NCBI GenBank assembly: GCA_039698035.1
Contig: JBDKSW010000019.1
Span: 89,161-153,160, forward strand
DNA length: 64,000 nt
Source of the DNA: JAJFUI01 sp039698035
Lineage (GTDB): Bacteria > Planctomycetota > Planctomycetia > Pirellulales > Thermoguttaceae
Direction: 5' to 3'
Shown here: positions 1 to 10,829 of the stretch, piece by piece
How positions within the stretch are numbered: the first letter of the stretch is position 1
Layout of the letters: each line of letters opens with the position of its first letter
The notes under the pieces: model-generated
The model's database searches: none
The model's input: only the letters and a program-made list of their open reading frames with translations
Told to the model about the DNA's origin: nothing
Position numbers and translations under genes: made by a program

Positions 1-417
1 CTCCAAAGAGTTTTCGACTGGAACGACGCCGTACTCTAACTCGCCATTGGAGACGCACGAAAACACGTCCTGAAAGTCGGCGCAGGGAATGGGCGCCACG
101 CCACGGACGAACGCCTGCGCCGCGATCTCGCCAAACGAGCCGTGTTCGCCGCCAAAGCCGACGAGCTCTAGATGCTTCTTTTGAAGCTCCTTGCTCTCGG
201 CCAGAATCGACTGGTAGAGTCGCAGAAGAAACGCCTTGTCCAACAGCGGAGACGTTTGCGACGTGACGTGGGCAAGAATGGCCTCCTCGCGTGCCACGTC
301 CTGGGCGTCCCCCTTGTGCTTCTCGGCCTGCAACACGCATTCCATGCGTCGGCGCAGCAGTGCGACCACCTGCTGATCGAGCTGGTCGATCGCATCGCGA
401 ATTTCCACGAGTTTCAT
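1..417 (-). CDS. pheA: Chorismate mutase / prephenate dehydratase (P-protein), 3' part cut by window edge
   Basis: Bifunctional enzyme of phenylalanine synthesis, turning chorismate into prephenate and then phenylpyruvate. The ATG is at 415-417 and 139 codons run off the left edge without a stop. Residues 1-90 read as an AroQ-type chorismate mutase helix bundle (IRDAIDQLD, then LLRRRM and an E-K-H-K motif; R7, R24 and K35 fit the active-site positions). From about residue 96 the prephenate dehydratase domain begins with VGFGGEHGSFGEIAA and reaches the family signature VVPVENSLE. The C-terminal regulatory ACT domain, if present, lies outside. It lies 133 bases downstream of the secretion gene on the same strand. 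The domain order is standard; identity is inferred from motifs only. Confidence 0.85.
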   Translation of the reverse strand, partial: MKLVEIRDAIDQLDQQVVALLRRRMECVLQAEKHKGDAQDVAREEAILAHVTSQTSPLLDKAFLLRLYQSILAESKELQKKHLELVGFGGEHGSFGEIAAQAFVRGVAPIPCADFQDVFSCVSNGELEYGVVPVENSLE

Positions 418-550
418 GACGGACTCCGCCTCGGATGATGAACCCTGTCGATGTTCCGCACCATCAGCCATTTCCAACGGAATTGGTCGACGACATCGCT
501 TCCACAACCCGTGCCATCAGCTCCGGCCATCGGACGACCGTCCTCCGAGC

Positions 551-1576
551 CTACCGCTGCATCGCGTTGTTGATCGCTCTGAGGTAAAACGAAAACCCGC
601 GAAAGATGAACACGGCGATGACCGCGGCGATGACCGCCCAAACGAGCCAGACGGCCACGTTCATCAAAATGGCAACGGACGAGCGGGCCTGCTCCTGATA
701 TTGCTGGGCGAGCCGCTCCATCGACTCGGCCACCTGGCCGCTCTCCTCGCCGACGGCCAGCGTGTCCAGAAAATCGGCCGGATAGCCGCCGGCACGGCAG
801 AACGCCTCGTGGATCGAGTTGCCCGCCACGATCTCGGCGTCCACGACCGAAATCTGATCGAGGTATCGCGCGTTGCGGGTGCTGCCAAGGCTCAGCTTCA
901 TCGCCTTGCGAACGTCCATCCCCGTGTTCATCGTCAGGTGCATCGACCAAGCCAGCCGCGACAGAGCGACCGTTTGCAGCGAATTTCCAATCACCGGAAC
1001 CTTGAGCATCAGTCGCTGCACCGGCGCGGTCCACGCCAAGCCGCGACGGATGGCCTCGCAGGCAAGCCAAAACAGAAGGCCCAACACGCCAAGGAAGCTG
1101 AGGTAGGCAATCAGCCCGCCGGTGCCGACCAATCCGAAGCCAAAAATGTCGGCCTTGACCGGCAGCACGCCCATGATCCAAATGGCGAACCCAATGACGG
1201 CCAACGTGACGGCCAGCTCGACCAACGGCCAGGAGATGGCTGCGAGGAAGTGCCGCCGGATGGTCAGCCGGCCCCGATAGTATTCGGCCAACTGGGCCAA
1301 GACTCTTTCGAGGCATCCGGTCTGCTCGCCCACGACGATTAACTCGCGGAAGAGCGACGGGAAGTAATCTTCGGTGCGGGCCAGCGCATCGCCCAGCGTC
1401 TCGCCGCGATGGATGGCCTGACTGATGAGCAGAACGCGCGTGCGAAGCGGCCCGGTCGTCCGATCGGCCTCGCGCGCCCAGACGGTTCGCAGGTCGATGG
1501 CCGCTCCGACAGCCGTACTCAGACGGCCACAGAGTTCGACCAACTGTTTCAGGCCAATTCGGGGGGAGAAGAACAT
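551..1576 (-). CDS. Type II secretion / type IV pilus assembly inner-membrane protein F family
   Basis: Polytopic platform protein of the GspF/PilC family, 341 residues with the ATG at 1574-1576 (a TTG three codons upstream is possible). Two F-domain halves are visible. The first is cytoplasmic, with GETLGDAL and the signature GEQTGCLERVLAQLAEYY; the second carries LAWSMHLTMNTGMDVRKAM and GEESGQVAESMERLAQQY. Three hydrophobic segments fall near residues 115-140, 145-175 and 302-329, matching the family topology. No other secretion or pilus genes lie in the window, so whether it serves secretion, pili or pseudopili cannot be decided. It is divergent from dnaG. Confidence 0.87.
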   Translation of the reverse strand: MFFSPRIGLKQLVELCGRLSTAVGAAIDLRTVWAREADRTTGPLRTRVLLISQAIHRGETLGDALARTEDYFPSLFRELIVVGEQTGCLERVLAQLAEYYRGRLTIRRHFLAAISWPLVELAVTLAVIGFAIWIMGVLPVKADIFGFGLVGTGGLIAYLSFLGVLGLLFWLACEAIRRGLAWTAPVQRLMLKVPVIGNSLQTVALSRLAWSMHLTMNTGMDVRKAMKLSLGSTRNARYLDQISVVDAEIVAGNSIHEAFCRAGGYPADFLDTLAVGEESGQVAESMERLAQQYQEQARSSVAILMNVAVWLVWAVIAAVIAVFIFRGFSFYLRAINNAMQR

Positions 1577-1616
1577 GCCCCTCAATATACCAGCGTTGCT
1601 CGGCTTGGCCCAGCGT

Positions 1617-1639
1617 CGCCAGCGCTAGCATCGCTGGCG
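1617..1639. repeat. Intergenic inverted repeat
   Basis: CGCCAGCG and CGCTGGCG form a perfect 8-bp stem around a 7-base loop. It lies between the divergent secretion gene and dnaG, has no T tract, and therefore is not a convincing terminator. Confidence 0.5.
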
Positions 1640-1660
1640 CACTCTCGATCTTGTTCCCGT

Positions 1661-1676
1661 GTTCCCGCGTGGGAAC
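1661..1676. repeat. Intergenic inverted repeat
   Basis: GTTCCC and GGGAAC pair across a GCGT loop (6-bp stem), 21 bases from the previous hairpin in the same divergent intergenic region. No T tract follows. It may be a dispersed repeat of the genome, which cannot be tested here. Confidence 0.4.
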
Positions 1677-1777
1677 GCGGCCGTCACGACGCGCGGCATC
1701 GCCCAAGCTCGCCGAGAGGGCGATTTTTCCCGCATGGAATGATGCTCAAACGCCTATTTTTCAGGCACTTCGCGTGG

Positions 1778-1806
1778 TTGACCGGTTTCCCTGGTTCCAG
1801 TATAAT
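1778..1806 (+). promoter_or_regulatory. Sigma-70-type promoter for dnaG-rpoD
   Basis: TTGACC (1778-1783), a 17-base spacer and a perfect TATAAT (1801-1806) stand about 110 bases upstream of the dnaG start. This is one of the best housekeeping promoter matches in the window. Confidence 0.75.
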
Positions 1807-1915
1807 CAGCACCGCTGCTTGGGACACGGTTGTCCTTGGTCAAGCGGCACGACAAACGGATTTGTCGCTGCGTGAGAGAGGGATTTCTCTCACATTTCTG
1901 GCAAACTTACGCGAA

Positions 1916-3895
1916 ATGGAATTCGCCGGCATGGCCACCCAGGAGCTGACGGTGTCTGGCGGCTCGTTCGACACCAAAGAGCGGGTCAAGCAGGCGGTCG
2001 ACATCGTCGATCTCGTCGGCAGCCACATCCAGTTGCGGCGTCAAGGCCGCAACTACGTCGGCCTCTGTCCCTGGCATGACGACTCGCGTCCCAGTCTCCA
2101 GGTCAACCCCGAGCGCCAGTCCTTCAAATGCTGGGTCTGCGACATCGGCGGCGATGTCTTCAGCTTTGTCATGAAGATGGAAGGCGTCGAGTTCCGTGAA
2201 GCGCTCGAAATGCTGGCCGATCGCGCCGGCATCCAGATCGAGAAACCAGGACGACGACCGAACTTCGTTCTTGACGAGGCGGCCATCGGCCCCGAGGACG
2301 CTGCCGGCGGCTTCGCACCCGAAGCGCCGCGGCGGCATCAGGATCGACGCACCCTCTTGCAGGCCATGGCCTGGGCGGAACAGCAGTACCACGACTGCCT
2401 GCTCCATGCGCCCGAGGCCGACACCGCTCGGCGTTATCTCCAAGAGCGGGGCATCACGGCCGAAAGCATCGAGCGGTTCCACCTTGGCTTCTCGCCGTTG
2501 GAACGCGACTGGATCCTGCGGCAATCCCATGGCGAGGCCAGCCCGGAACGGGTTCAACGTCGGGCGAAGGTTCTCGAATCGATCGGTATTCTCGCTCGTC
2601 CGGCCGAAGGCGGGAGCCACTTCGACCGCTTCCGCGGACGGTTGCTATTCTCGATCCGCGACGGACAGGGCCGGCCCGTCGGCCTCGGCGGCCGCGTGCT
2701 GCCCGAGCTTGGGACGAACAGCCCGGCAAAGTACGTCAACTCGCCGGAAACGCCACTGTTCACGAAGAGCAAGCTGCTTTATGGACTCGATCAGGCCCGC
2801 GATGCCATGCGCAAAGCGCCGCGGACGGCTCTGGTCATGGAGGGCTACACGGACGTCATTGTGGCCCACCAGTACGGTTTCACCAACGCCGTGGCCGTGC
2901 TGGGCACCGCGTTGGGCGAGTCGCATATTCGCATCCTCAAGGCCCACGTCGATCGGATCGTCCTGGTCCTCGACGGCGACGAGGCCGGCACGCGCCGCAC
3001 CAACGAAGTCTTGGAGCTGTTCGTCGCCCAGCAGGCCGACCTGCGAATTCTGACGCTGCCGGAAGACCTGGACCCGTGCGATTATCTGCACAAGTACGGC
3101 CACGACGGCTTCGCGCGCCTTCTGGAAGAAGAGACTGTCGATGCGCTGGACCACGCCTTCGAGGCGAAAACGCGCGGAGTCGATCTCGATCGGGACGTTC
3201 ATGGAGCCAGCCAGGCGCTCGAGGAGCTGATCGCCATCGTGGCCAAAGCGCCCCGGCTTCGACACGACACGACCCGCGACGCGAGATTCCGCGAGGAAAA
3301 GATTTTGCAGCGGCTGGCTGCCCGGTTCCGGGTGGACGAGCGCGAGGTGCGGCGGCGTCTGACGACCCTTCGGCGCGCCGCGGCCGCGCCGCGGCCGACC
3401 GCCCAGTCGCTCGCCGCTTCGCAGGAAGCAGTCGCCGCGCCGTTGCCAACCAACCCGTGGGAGCGTGAACTGCTGCAACTGCTGGTTTCGCACCCCGAGT
3501 GCATCGAGCCGGCGCGAAGCCAAATCGCGGCGGAACAGTTGGCCGTCGGCCCCTGCCGGCGGATTTACGAAACATGCTGTCGGCTGGCCGACGAGGGCGT
3601 TGCGCCCACGTTCGACCGGCTGATGCTGGAGTTCGACGAGCCGGCCATCAAGAACCTGCTCGTCGAATCGGATGAAACGGCCACGTCCAAAGGCTGGGCG
3701 GCGGCCGACGCGGCGGCCATTTTGTCCGAGTTGGAAAAGACCGTGAGTCGCAAGGAAGACGAGCGGCAGCGTCCGGCCAAGATCGTGACGCTACGCGAGG
3801 GAGGGTTGGATGCCCGCCAGCAGGCCGCCATGCTGGACGAAATCATCCACCAACAACGCGACCGGCAAGGCATTTCCGAACCCACGGACGGGTAA
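1916..3895 (+). CDS. dnaG: DNA primase
   Basis: Synthesises RNA primers for chromosome replication. The 659-residue product starts with a CHC2 zinc-binding domain (C51, H54, C72, C75, in CPWHDD and FKCWVCD). Next comes the primase core (FDRFRGRLLFSIRD, then SPETPLFTKSKLLYGLDQAR) and a TOPRIM domain with E309 in VMEGYTDVI and D354/D356/E357 in VLDGDEAG. A C-terminal region of about 200 residues fits a helicase-binding domain. The reading frame is open back to 1409, but family homology begins near the ATG at 1916, which lies downstream of the promoter at 1778-1806; an ATG at 1931 is the alternative. It forms an operon with rpoD, as in many bacteria. Confidence 0.95.
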   Translation: MEFAGMATQELTVSGGSFDTKERVKQAVDIVDLVGSHIQLRRQGRNYVGLCPWHDDSRPSLQVNPERQSFKCWVCDIGGDVFSFVMKMEGVEFREALEMLADRAGIQIEKPGRRPNFVLDEAAIGPEDAAGGFAPEAPRRHQDRRTLLQAMAWAEQQYHDCLLHAPEADTARRYLQERGITAESIERFHLGFSPLERDWILRQSHGEASPERVQRRAKVLESIGILARPAEGGSHFDRFRGRLLFSIRDGQGRPVGLGGRVLPELGTNSPAKYVNSPETPLFTKSKLLYGLDQARDAMRKAPRTALVMEGYTDVIVAHQYGFTNAVAVLGTALGESHIRILKAHVDRIVLVLDGDEAGTRRTNEVLELFVAQQADLRILTLPEDLDPCDYLHKYGHDGFARLLEEETVDALDHAFEAKTRGVDLDRDVHGASQALEELIAIVAKAPRLRHDTTRDARFREEKILQRLAARFRVDEREVRRRLTTLRRAAAAPRPTAQSLAASQEAVAAPLPTNPWERELLQLLVSHPECIEPARSQIAAEQLAVGPCRRIYETCCRLADEGVAPTFDRLMLEFDEPAIKNLLVESDETATSKGWAAADAAAILSELEKTVSRKEDERQRPAKIVTLREGGLDARQQAAMLDEIIHQQRDRQGISEPTDG

Positions 3896-3911
3896 GGATG
3901 CCGAGGCTGGT

Positions 3912-3934
3912 GTAGGGCGTGAAGAACGCCCTAC
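3912..3934 (+). other. Intercistronic hairpin between dnaG and rpoD
   Basis: GTAGGGCGT and ACGCCCTAC form a perfect 9-bp stem around GAAGA, 17 bases after the dnaG stop and 47 bases before the rpoD start. It lacks a T tract. It could be an mRNA processing or stability element that lets the two genes be expressed differently, or a dispersed repeat that landed between them. Confidence 0.55.
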
Positions 3935-3981
3935 GGGGATTAGACACCACTGCCGCGCACGAGGCGCGAAAGGAGTGTACG

Positions 3982-5697
<1,716 letters not shown>

Positions 5698-5720
5698 CGC
5701 GGGCCGTCTCTACGGTCCCT

Positions 5721-5770
5721 TGTCCTTCGGACACAGGCCCACGGGATTGCAACCGTGGGCTTTTTTCTTT
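5721..5770 (+). terminator. Rho-independent terminator of dnaG-rpoD
   Basis: GCCCACGG (5737-5744) pairs with CCGTGGGC (5753-5760) and is followed at once by TTTTTTCTTTTCTT. A smaller hairpin, TGTCC-TTC-GGACA (5721-5733), lies just upstream. It begins about 25 bases after the rpoD stop. Confidence 0.85.
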
Positions 5771-5848
5771 TCTTGGCGTCCGCCCACCGGTCTCGTGAGC
5801 TGTGCCTTTCCGTCGAGTTGTCATCCCTAACCCCAAAACGATCCCTCC

Positions 5849-6565
5849 ATGTCCGCTGCCACACCGAACACAAGCACCTCCGTTCTTCGCGTCCTGCACC
5901 GCATTCAACGTCAGTTGGCCGATCTCCACGAGCGGCTCGATCGCGGCCCACGACAGGCCCGCGCCGCCGAAATGAACGTCCAACGATGCGAAGACCATCT
6001 GACGCAAGTGAAGAACGAGTCCAAGGCGCTTCGCATGGCGGCCGACCAGAGACAGCTTCAGCTCAAGACGGGCGAGGAAAAGATCAAGGACCTCCGGCGG
6101 AAGCTCAACGCGGCGTCCAGCAACCGCGAGTATCAGGCCCTGCTCGAACAGATCGCCGCCGACGAAATGGCCGCCAGCGTGCTGACGGACGAAATCCTCG
6201 AAGCGATGGAAAAGGCCGACGACTTCGGCAAGAACATCACCGAGGCCGAAGCCGCGCTCGCCGGCGCTAAACAGAAGGCCGATCAGGTTCGCGCCGAGGT
6301 CGCCGAGCAAGAGCCCCTGTTGCAGGCGGACGTGACTCGGCTTCAAGCCGAACTGCGGCAGGCCGAAGAAGGCTTGCCCGAAGACACCCGCGAGCTCTAC
6401 CATCGCATCGTCCGGCAAAAGGGCGAGGATGCCTTGGCAGTCGTTGAAAACCAGTGTTGCACTGGCTGCAATCAGCGGATCACTTTGAACGTCTACAGCC
6501 AAGTCAAGCTAGGACAGCCCATCGGGTGCAAGACGTGCGGTCGGCTGCTCTATCTGCCGGAATGA
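5849..6565 (+). CDS. Coiled-coil protein with C-terminal C4 zinc ribbon (COG1579-like)
   Basis: Cytoplasmic 238-residue protein. Residues 15-185 are charged and helical with strong coiled-coil character. A C-terminal zinc ribbon follows, with C204, C207, C227 and C230 as ligands and an extra C203. This architecture is that of the widespread COG1579 zinc-ribbon family; members have been linked to nucleic-acid or translation-related roles, but the function here is unproven. The residues SSNREYQALLEQI are a conserved family motif. It lies 3 bases upstream of the next gene, so the two are probably co-transcribed. It starts after the rpoD terminator. Confidence 0.8.
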   Translation: MSAATPNTSTSVLRVLHRIQRQLADLHERLDRGPRQARAAEMNVQRCEDHLTQVKNESKALRMAADQRQLQLKTGEEKIKDLRRKLNAASSNREYQALLEQIAADEMAASVLTDEILEAMEKADDFGKNITEAEAALAGAKQKADQVRAEVAEQEPLLQADVTRLQAELRQAEEGLPEDTRELYHRIVRQKGEDALAVVENQCCTGCNQRITLNVYSQVKLGQPIGCKTCGRLLYLPE

Positions 6566-6568
6566 GCG

Positions 6569-8509
6569 ATGTCCAAAAGGTCACGACGCCGCCGTCCCGA
6601 ACCGCCGCCGGCGTCCGTGTGCGGCTTGTCCCGCCCCGATGCAGCGCCGGTCAGCCATGAGCCGCTCGCTCGGCGCGTGTTGACTGTCTGGTGGGGCCCC
6701 GTCGCCATCGCCAGCGCGGCACTCGCAATGCTCGCCTGGACTTGGGGGACATGGCCGGACGTTCTCATTGACTTCGGCGTCGAGCGTTACATCCCCTGGC
6801 GACTGGCCCAGGGCGACGTTCTCTACAGGGACATCGCGTTCCATAACGGTCCCTTCTCACAATATTTCAACGCGCTCTGCTTCGGCCTTTTCGGTTCCAG
6901 CCTGCGCACGCTCGTTTTTTCCAACCTCGTCTGGCTGGCGCTGTTGATCTGCCTGCTGCACTACGCATTGCGGCAAGTCGGCAGTCGCACGGCCGCCACG
7001 ATCGCCTGTCTGGTGTTCGTGCTGCTGTTTGCGTTTGGCCAGTATCTCGGGATCGGTAATTACAACTACGTCTGTCCCTACGCGCACGAGATGACGCACG
7101 GATTGACGCTGTCCCTGGCGGCCGTCGTCGCGGCATGGCCGGCCGACCGCCGCCAACGGAGCCGAATGGCCCTCGGCGGACTCGCGCTGGGCATCGCGTT
7201 TCTCACGAAGACCGAAGTCTTCCTGCCGGGCGCCTTCGCGACTGCCACAGCCGTCGCGCTCAGCCTCTGGTTCCAGCGGCCCGGCTGGCGGCCGACCATC
7301 GCGCGAGTCGGCTGTTTTCTGATCGCTTTTCTGGTTCCGCCGACGATCGCCTTCGTGTGCCTGGCAACGGCCATGCCCACCGCGCAGGCCATGCTCGGAA
7401 CGCTGGGCACCGGGGCCGTCGCCTTGCATCGCGACATTCTCGACTTGCCATTCTATCGGCGCGGCATCGGACTGGACCAGCCAATGCACAACGCGTGGCT
7501 GATGCTGTCGCTGACGGGCCTTGAGGCGATCATTTTGGCGCCGGCAGCCGCGCTCGGGCTCTTGCTGCGGCGGCCCCAGCGATTCCGCCGCGTCATTGTC
7601 GCGGCCGTGTTCTTCGCGATGGGTGCAATTCTTTGGTGTTTGCAAACGCACATTCCTTGGTACGACATGGCGCGTCCGCTGCCCATCTTGATGCTCGCCA
7701 TGGCAGCGGCCGTCGTGGCAAGTTTCGTCAGGGGCCCTCGGAAACGGGCCGACCAGTTCCGATTGGTCCGACAGGTGTCGCTGTTGGTATTTGCGATGGT
7801 CTTGTTGACCAAGATCGCCCTCTACGCGAGGATCTATCACTACGGTTTCATCCTGGCCATGCCGGCAGTGTTGCTGCTGTGCGTCGCAGCGTTCGATTGG
7901 ATTCCGCGATTCCTCGATCGTCGCGGCGGCTTCGGTCCCGTGTTTGCCGCGGCGGCCGCCGCCTTGCTCTCGGTCACGATCGTCGCCCACCTCGACGTCC
8001 AGTCGCAACTGATCAGCGCGAAGACATGCCGGGTCGGCGCGGGGGCCGACGCCTTCTGGGCCTACGCCGCCGGCGACCTGGTCAACACAATCACGGCCGA
8101 GATCGCCAAACGAACGCCGCCGGCCAAGACCCTAGCCGTCTTCCCCGAAGGCGTCATGATCAACTGCCTCACGCGGCTCCGGAACCCAACGCCATATATC
8201 CACCTGATGCCAACCGAGTTGATATTGTTCGGCGAGCAGCGAATTCAAGCGGCCTACCAGGCCCATCCGCCGGACCTGATCGTTTTCGCCCACAAGGACA
8301 CATCCGAGTTCGGGCTGCGCTTCTTCGGCCAGAATTACGGCCAGCGACTCGCCGATTGGGTCCTCGCCAACTATCGGCCCGTCGCACTGGCCGGCTCGCT
8401 GCCGTTCCAGAACGACCAGTTCGGAATCCTGTTGCTGGAGAAGAAAGACGGCCCGGCAACGGAAGAAGACGCGCCGCGGCGATCGGACATGCGCAACGGC
8501 GGGCAGTGA
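6569..8509 (+). CDS. Polytopic membrane protein, probable GT-C-fold glycosyltransferase
   Basis: A 646-residue inner-membrane protein with about ten to twelve hydrophobic segments. After a short cytoplasmic tail and a first helix (about residues 40-58), a loop contains DFGVERYIPWRLAQGD and the motif YRDIAFHNGPFSQY. That layout resembles lipid-linked-sugar glycosyltransferases of the GT-C/GT39-like group, where acidic residues of the first loop are catalytic. The final 150 residues form a soluble C-terminal domain with PPDLIVFAHKD and FGLRFFGQNYG. Its substrate is not predictable. It directly follows the zinc-ribbon gene. The alternative is a generic membrane protein of unknown role. Confidence 0.6.
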   Translation: MSKRSRRRRPEPPPASVCGLSRPDAAPVSHEPLARRVLTVWWGPVAIASAALAMLAWTWGTWPDVLIDFGVERYIPWRLAQGDVLYRDIAFHNGPFSQYFNALCFGLFGSSLRTLVFSNLVWLALLICLLHYALRQVGSRTAATIACLVFVLLFAFGQYLGIGNYNYVCPYAHEMTHGLTLSLAAVVAAWPADRRQRSRMALGGLALGIAFLTKTEVFLPGAFATATAVALSLWFQRPGWRPTIARVGCFLIAFLVPPTIAFVCLATAMPTAQAMLGTLGTGAVALHRDILDLPFYRRGIGLDQPMHNAWLMLSLTGLEAIILAPAAALGLLLRRPQRFRRVIVAAVFFAMGAILWCLQTHIPWYDMARPLPILMLAMAAAVVASFVRGPRKRADQFRLVRQVSLLVFAMVLLTKIALYARIYHYGFILAMPAVLLLCVAAFDWIPRFLDRRGGFGPVFAAAAAALLSVTIVAHLDVQSQLISAKTCRVGAGADAFWAYAAGDLVNTITAEIAKRTPPAKTLAVFPEGVMINCLTRLRNPTPYIHLMPTELILFGEQRIQAAYQAHPPDLIVFAHKDTSEFGLRFFGQNYGQRLADWVLANYRPVALAGSLPFQNDQFGILLLEKKDGPATEEDAPRRSDMRNGGQ

Positions 8510-8550
8510 CGCCAGCGATGCGACGCTTGCCGGCGATTTGGGGCCGGCCG

Positions 8551-10641
8551 TCATCCCACATCGCCCAGTTCGAGCGCCTTGCCGTAACGCACCATGATCA
8601 TCCGCCGCAGCTTGGCGTGCTCGTCGGCGGCAAGCCCGCGATCGGCTGCGACCAGCGCCTGGGCGTCCCGACGCGCCTCTTCCAACGTCGCCCCGTCTCG
8701 CAGCAGATCGGCCACGCGCAACGGCGGCAACCCGTGTTGCCGGGTGCCAAACATATCGCCGGGCCCTCGAAGTTTGAAATCCGTCTCGGCCAGCTCGAAT
8801 CCGTCCGTGGAAGCGACGAACGCCTGGAGCCGGGCGATGGACTCTTCGGTCCGAGGGTCGCCAAAAACGCAACAGAAACCGGGGAACTTCCCACGGCTGA
8901 CGCGCCCGCGAAGCTGATGCAGTTGGGCCAGTCCAAAACGATGCCCGCCCTCGATTGTCATCAGCGTGGCATTGGGAACATCGACGCCCACCTCGACGAC
9001 CGACGTGCAAACCAGGGTCTGAATGTCGCCGCTTCGAAATCGGTCCATGACGTCGTCTTTTTCGGCCGAACTCATCCGGCCGTGGATCAGCCCGAGGCGA
9101 AACGCCTCCAACTCGCCATTGGCCAGCGTCTCGTAGGTTTCGTCCAGGCTGGCGACCTCCATCGCGTCCGACTCCTCGACCAGCGGCGCGACCACGTAGC
9201 CCTGCCGCCCCTCGGCCAGCTTGCGCCGGAAGAAGGCCCACCACTTGGCCCGCTGCCCCTCGTTGGCCAGGTACGTGTTGACCTTCTGCCGGCCCGGCGG
9301 CATGTCGCGCAGCGTCGAAACATCGAGATCGCCGAACAGGGTCATCGTCATCGTGCGGGGAATGGGCGTAGCCGTCATCACCAGGTAATGCGGGTCGATC
9401 CCCGCCTGTTTGAGCTTAGCCCGCTGAAGCACGCCGAACCGGTGTTGCTCGTCGATAATCACCAGCCCAAGTTTGGCGAACGACACGTCCTCCTGAATGA
9501 TCGCCTGGGTGCCGACGACGATGTCGACCTGCCCGCCCGCAATCTGTTCCAGCAGGGCCGCGCGCTGCGACGCCGCGAGCCCGCCGGTCAGTTGGGCACG
9601 ACGCACTTGGCTGGCGGCCAGCATCTTTTCCAATGTCAGCGCGTGCTGCCGCGCAAGCACTTCCGTCGGCGCCATCAGAACGGCCTGATGCCCGTGGGCG
9701 ACGGCCAGCAGCATGGCGTACACGGCCACCACCGTCTTGCCGCTCCCCACGTCCCCCTGCAACAGCCGGTTCATCGGCAGCGGTCCAGCCATGTCGGCCG
9801 CAATCTCGCCAATCGCTCGCTGTTGCCCCGCTGTCAGCTCGAAGGGAAACAGCCGGCGGATTCGCGCGTCAATCCGCGACGTCGCCTCCAGCGACGGGGC
9901 CGTCCGCTGGTCGCGTTGCTGCTGACGCTTCAAGGCCAACGCCAATTGCAGAATCAGCAACTCTTGATAGACCAGCCGCCGTCTGGCGCGCTCCAAGGCT
10001 TCCTGGTCGCTCGGGAAATGGATTTGCGGCAACGCCTCCCTCAGCGGCAACAACTCGTGATCCCGCAAGTACTCCTCGGGAAACACCTCGTCGAGCACCT
10101 CGACGTACGTCTCGAGTGCGCCGCGCACGATCCGCCGCATCTGCCACTGAAGCAATCCTTCGGTCAGCGCGTAGACCGGCCGAATCTTGGCTGCCGGCTC
10201 GTCTTCCTCCGCGTCGAGAGCCTCGACCCGCGGATGGTGCATCTGCCAGACAAGGCCCTCGTGCTTCGGCTTGCCCGAAACCATCACCCGCTCGCCGATC
10301 TCGAACCGGGCGCGCATCATCGGCTGGTTGAACCAGAGCGCCCGCACATACCCCGATCCGCATCGCACCGAAACGCCCAGCACGCAGCCGCCCGTACTCG
10401 TGCCGCGAAAATCGATGTCGTCGACTACGCCGCGAACGCTTTGCAGCTTGCCTTCCTCAAGTCGGTCAACTTCCCGCTGCTCGACGAACTCTTGGTAGTC
10501 CCGCGGAAAGAAGAACAGGACATCCCGTGCCGTGCGCAGGCCAAGCCTTTCGAGCAAGTCCGCGCGGGCCGGCCCCACGCCTTTCAGAAAGCCAATCGGC
10601 GTGGCAAGTTGCTCGGCGGCGGTTCGTTCCATGGCAGCCAT
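8551..10641 (-). CDS. recG: ATP-dependent DNA helicase RecG
   Basis: Branch-migration helicase that regresses stalled replication forks and processes recombination intermediates. The 696-residue chain has an N-terminal wedge/OB domain (IGFLKGVGPARADLLERLGL, then FFFPRDYQEF). It then has helicase motif I GDVGSGKT (about residues 293-300), motif II DEQH (about 395) in IIDEQHRFGVLQRAKL, motif III MTATPIPRT, and motif VI QLRGRVSRG (about 574). The C-terminal FELAETDFKLRGPGDMFGTRQ is specific to RecG. The start is uncertain among ATGs ending at 10650, 10641 and 10632; the frame extends further upstream but without homology. Confidence 0.95.
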   Translation of the reverse strand: MAAMERTAAEQLATPIGFLKGVGPARADLLERLGLRTARDVLFFFPRDYQEFVEQREVDRLEEGKLQSVRGVVDDIDFRGTSTGGCVLGVSVRCGSGYVRALWFNQPMMRARFEIGERVMVSGKPKHEGLVWQMHHPRVEALDAEEDEPAAKIRPVYALTEGLLQWQMRRIVRGALETYVEVLDEVFPEEYLRDHELLPLREALPQIHFPSDQEALERARRRLVYQELLILQLALALKRQQQRDQRTAPSLEATSRIDARIRRLFPFELTAGQQRAIGEIAADMAGPLPMNRLLQGDVGSGKTVVAVYAMLLAVAHGHQAVLMAPTEVLARQHALTLEKMLAASQVRRAQLTGGLAASQRAALLEQIAGGQVDIVVGTQAIIQEDVSFAKLGLVIIDEQHRFGVLQRAKLKQAGIDPHYLVMTATPIPRTMTMTLFGDLDVSTLRDMPPGRQKVNTYLANEGQRAKWWAFFRRKLAEGRQGYVVAPLVEESDAMEVASLDETYETLANGELEAFRLGLIHGRMSSAEKDDVMDRFRSGDIQTLVCTSVVEVGVDVPNATLMTIEGGHRFGLAQLHQLRGRVSRGKFPGFCCVFGDPRTEESIARLQAFVASTDGFELAETDFKLRGPGDMFGTRQHGLPPLRVADLLRDGATLEEARRDAQALVAADRGLAADEHAKLRRMIMVRYGKALELGDVG

Positions 10642-10718
10642 TCGACCCATTCTAGAACGCCAGGCCCGCGCCAGCCAGCGGCACGGCACGGCCTCGCAGC
10701 CCTTCGGCCCGAGGCCTC

Positions 10719-10746
10719 TTGCCACGATTCGCCGGTTTGGCACAAT
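10719..10746 (+). promoter_or_regulatory. Candidate promoter for the small gene at 10830
   Basis: TTGCCA (10719-10724), a 16-base spacer and CACAAT (10741-10746). It lies in the recG divergent intergenic region, about 84 bases before the start of the small gene. The -10 match is imperfect. Confidence 0.35.
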
Positions 10747-10829
10747 AGTATTCGGCTGGACCAAACCCATCCACCAGGGTTGCCACGCATCGCCGATCCC
10801 AAACCGCCGCTAATCCCGCGAGGATCCCC

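Noticed and set aside
414..1706. A 430-codon minus-strand frame over the secretion F gene
   Set aside because: Out of frame with the F-domain motifs and Arg/Gly-rich throughout.
1409..1915. Upstream extension of the dnaG frame
   Set aside because: It runs over the promoter and the opposite gene and has no primase homology; the start at 1916 fits the family.
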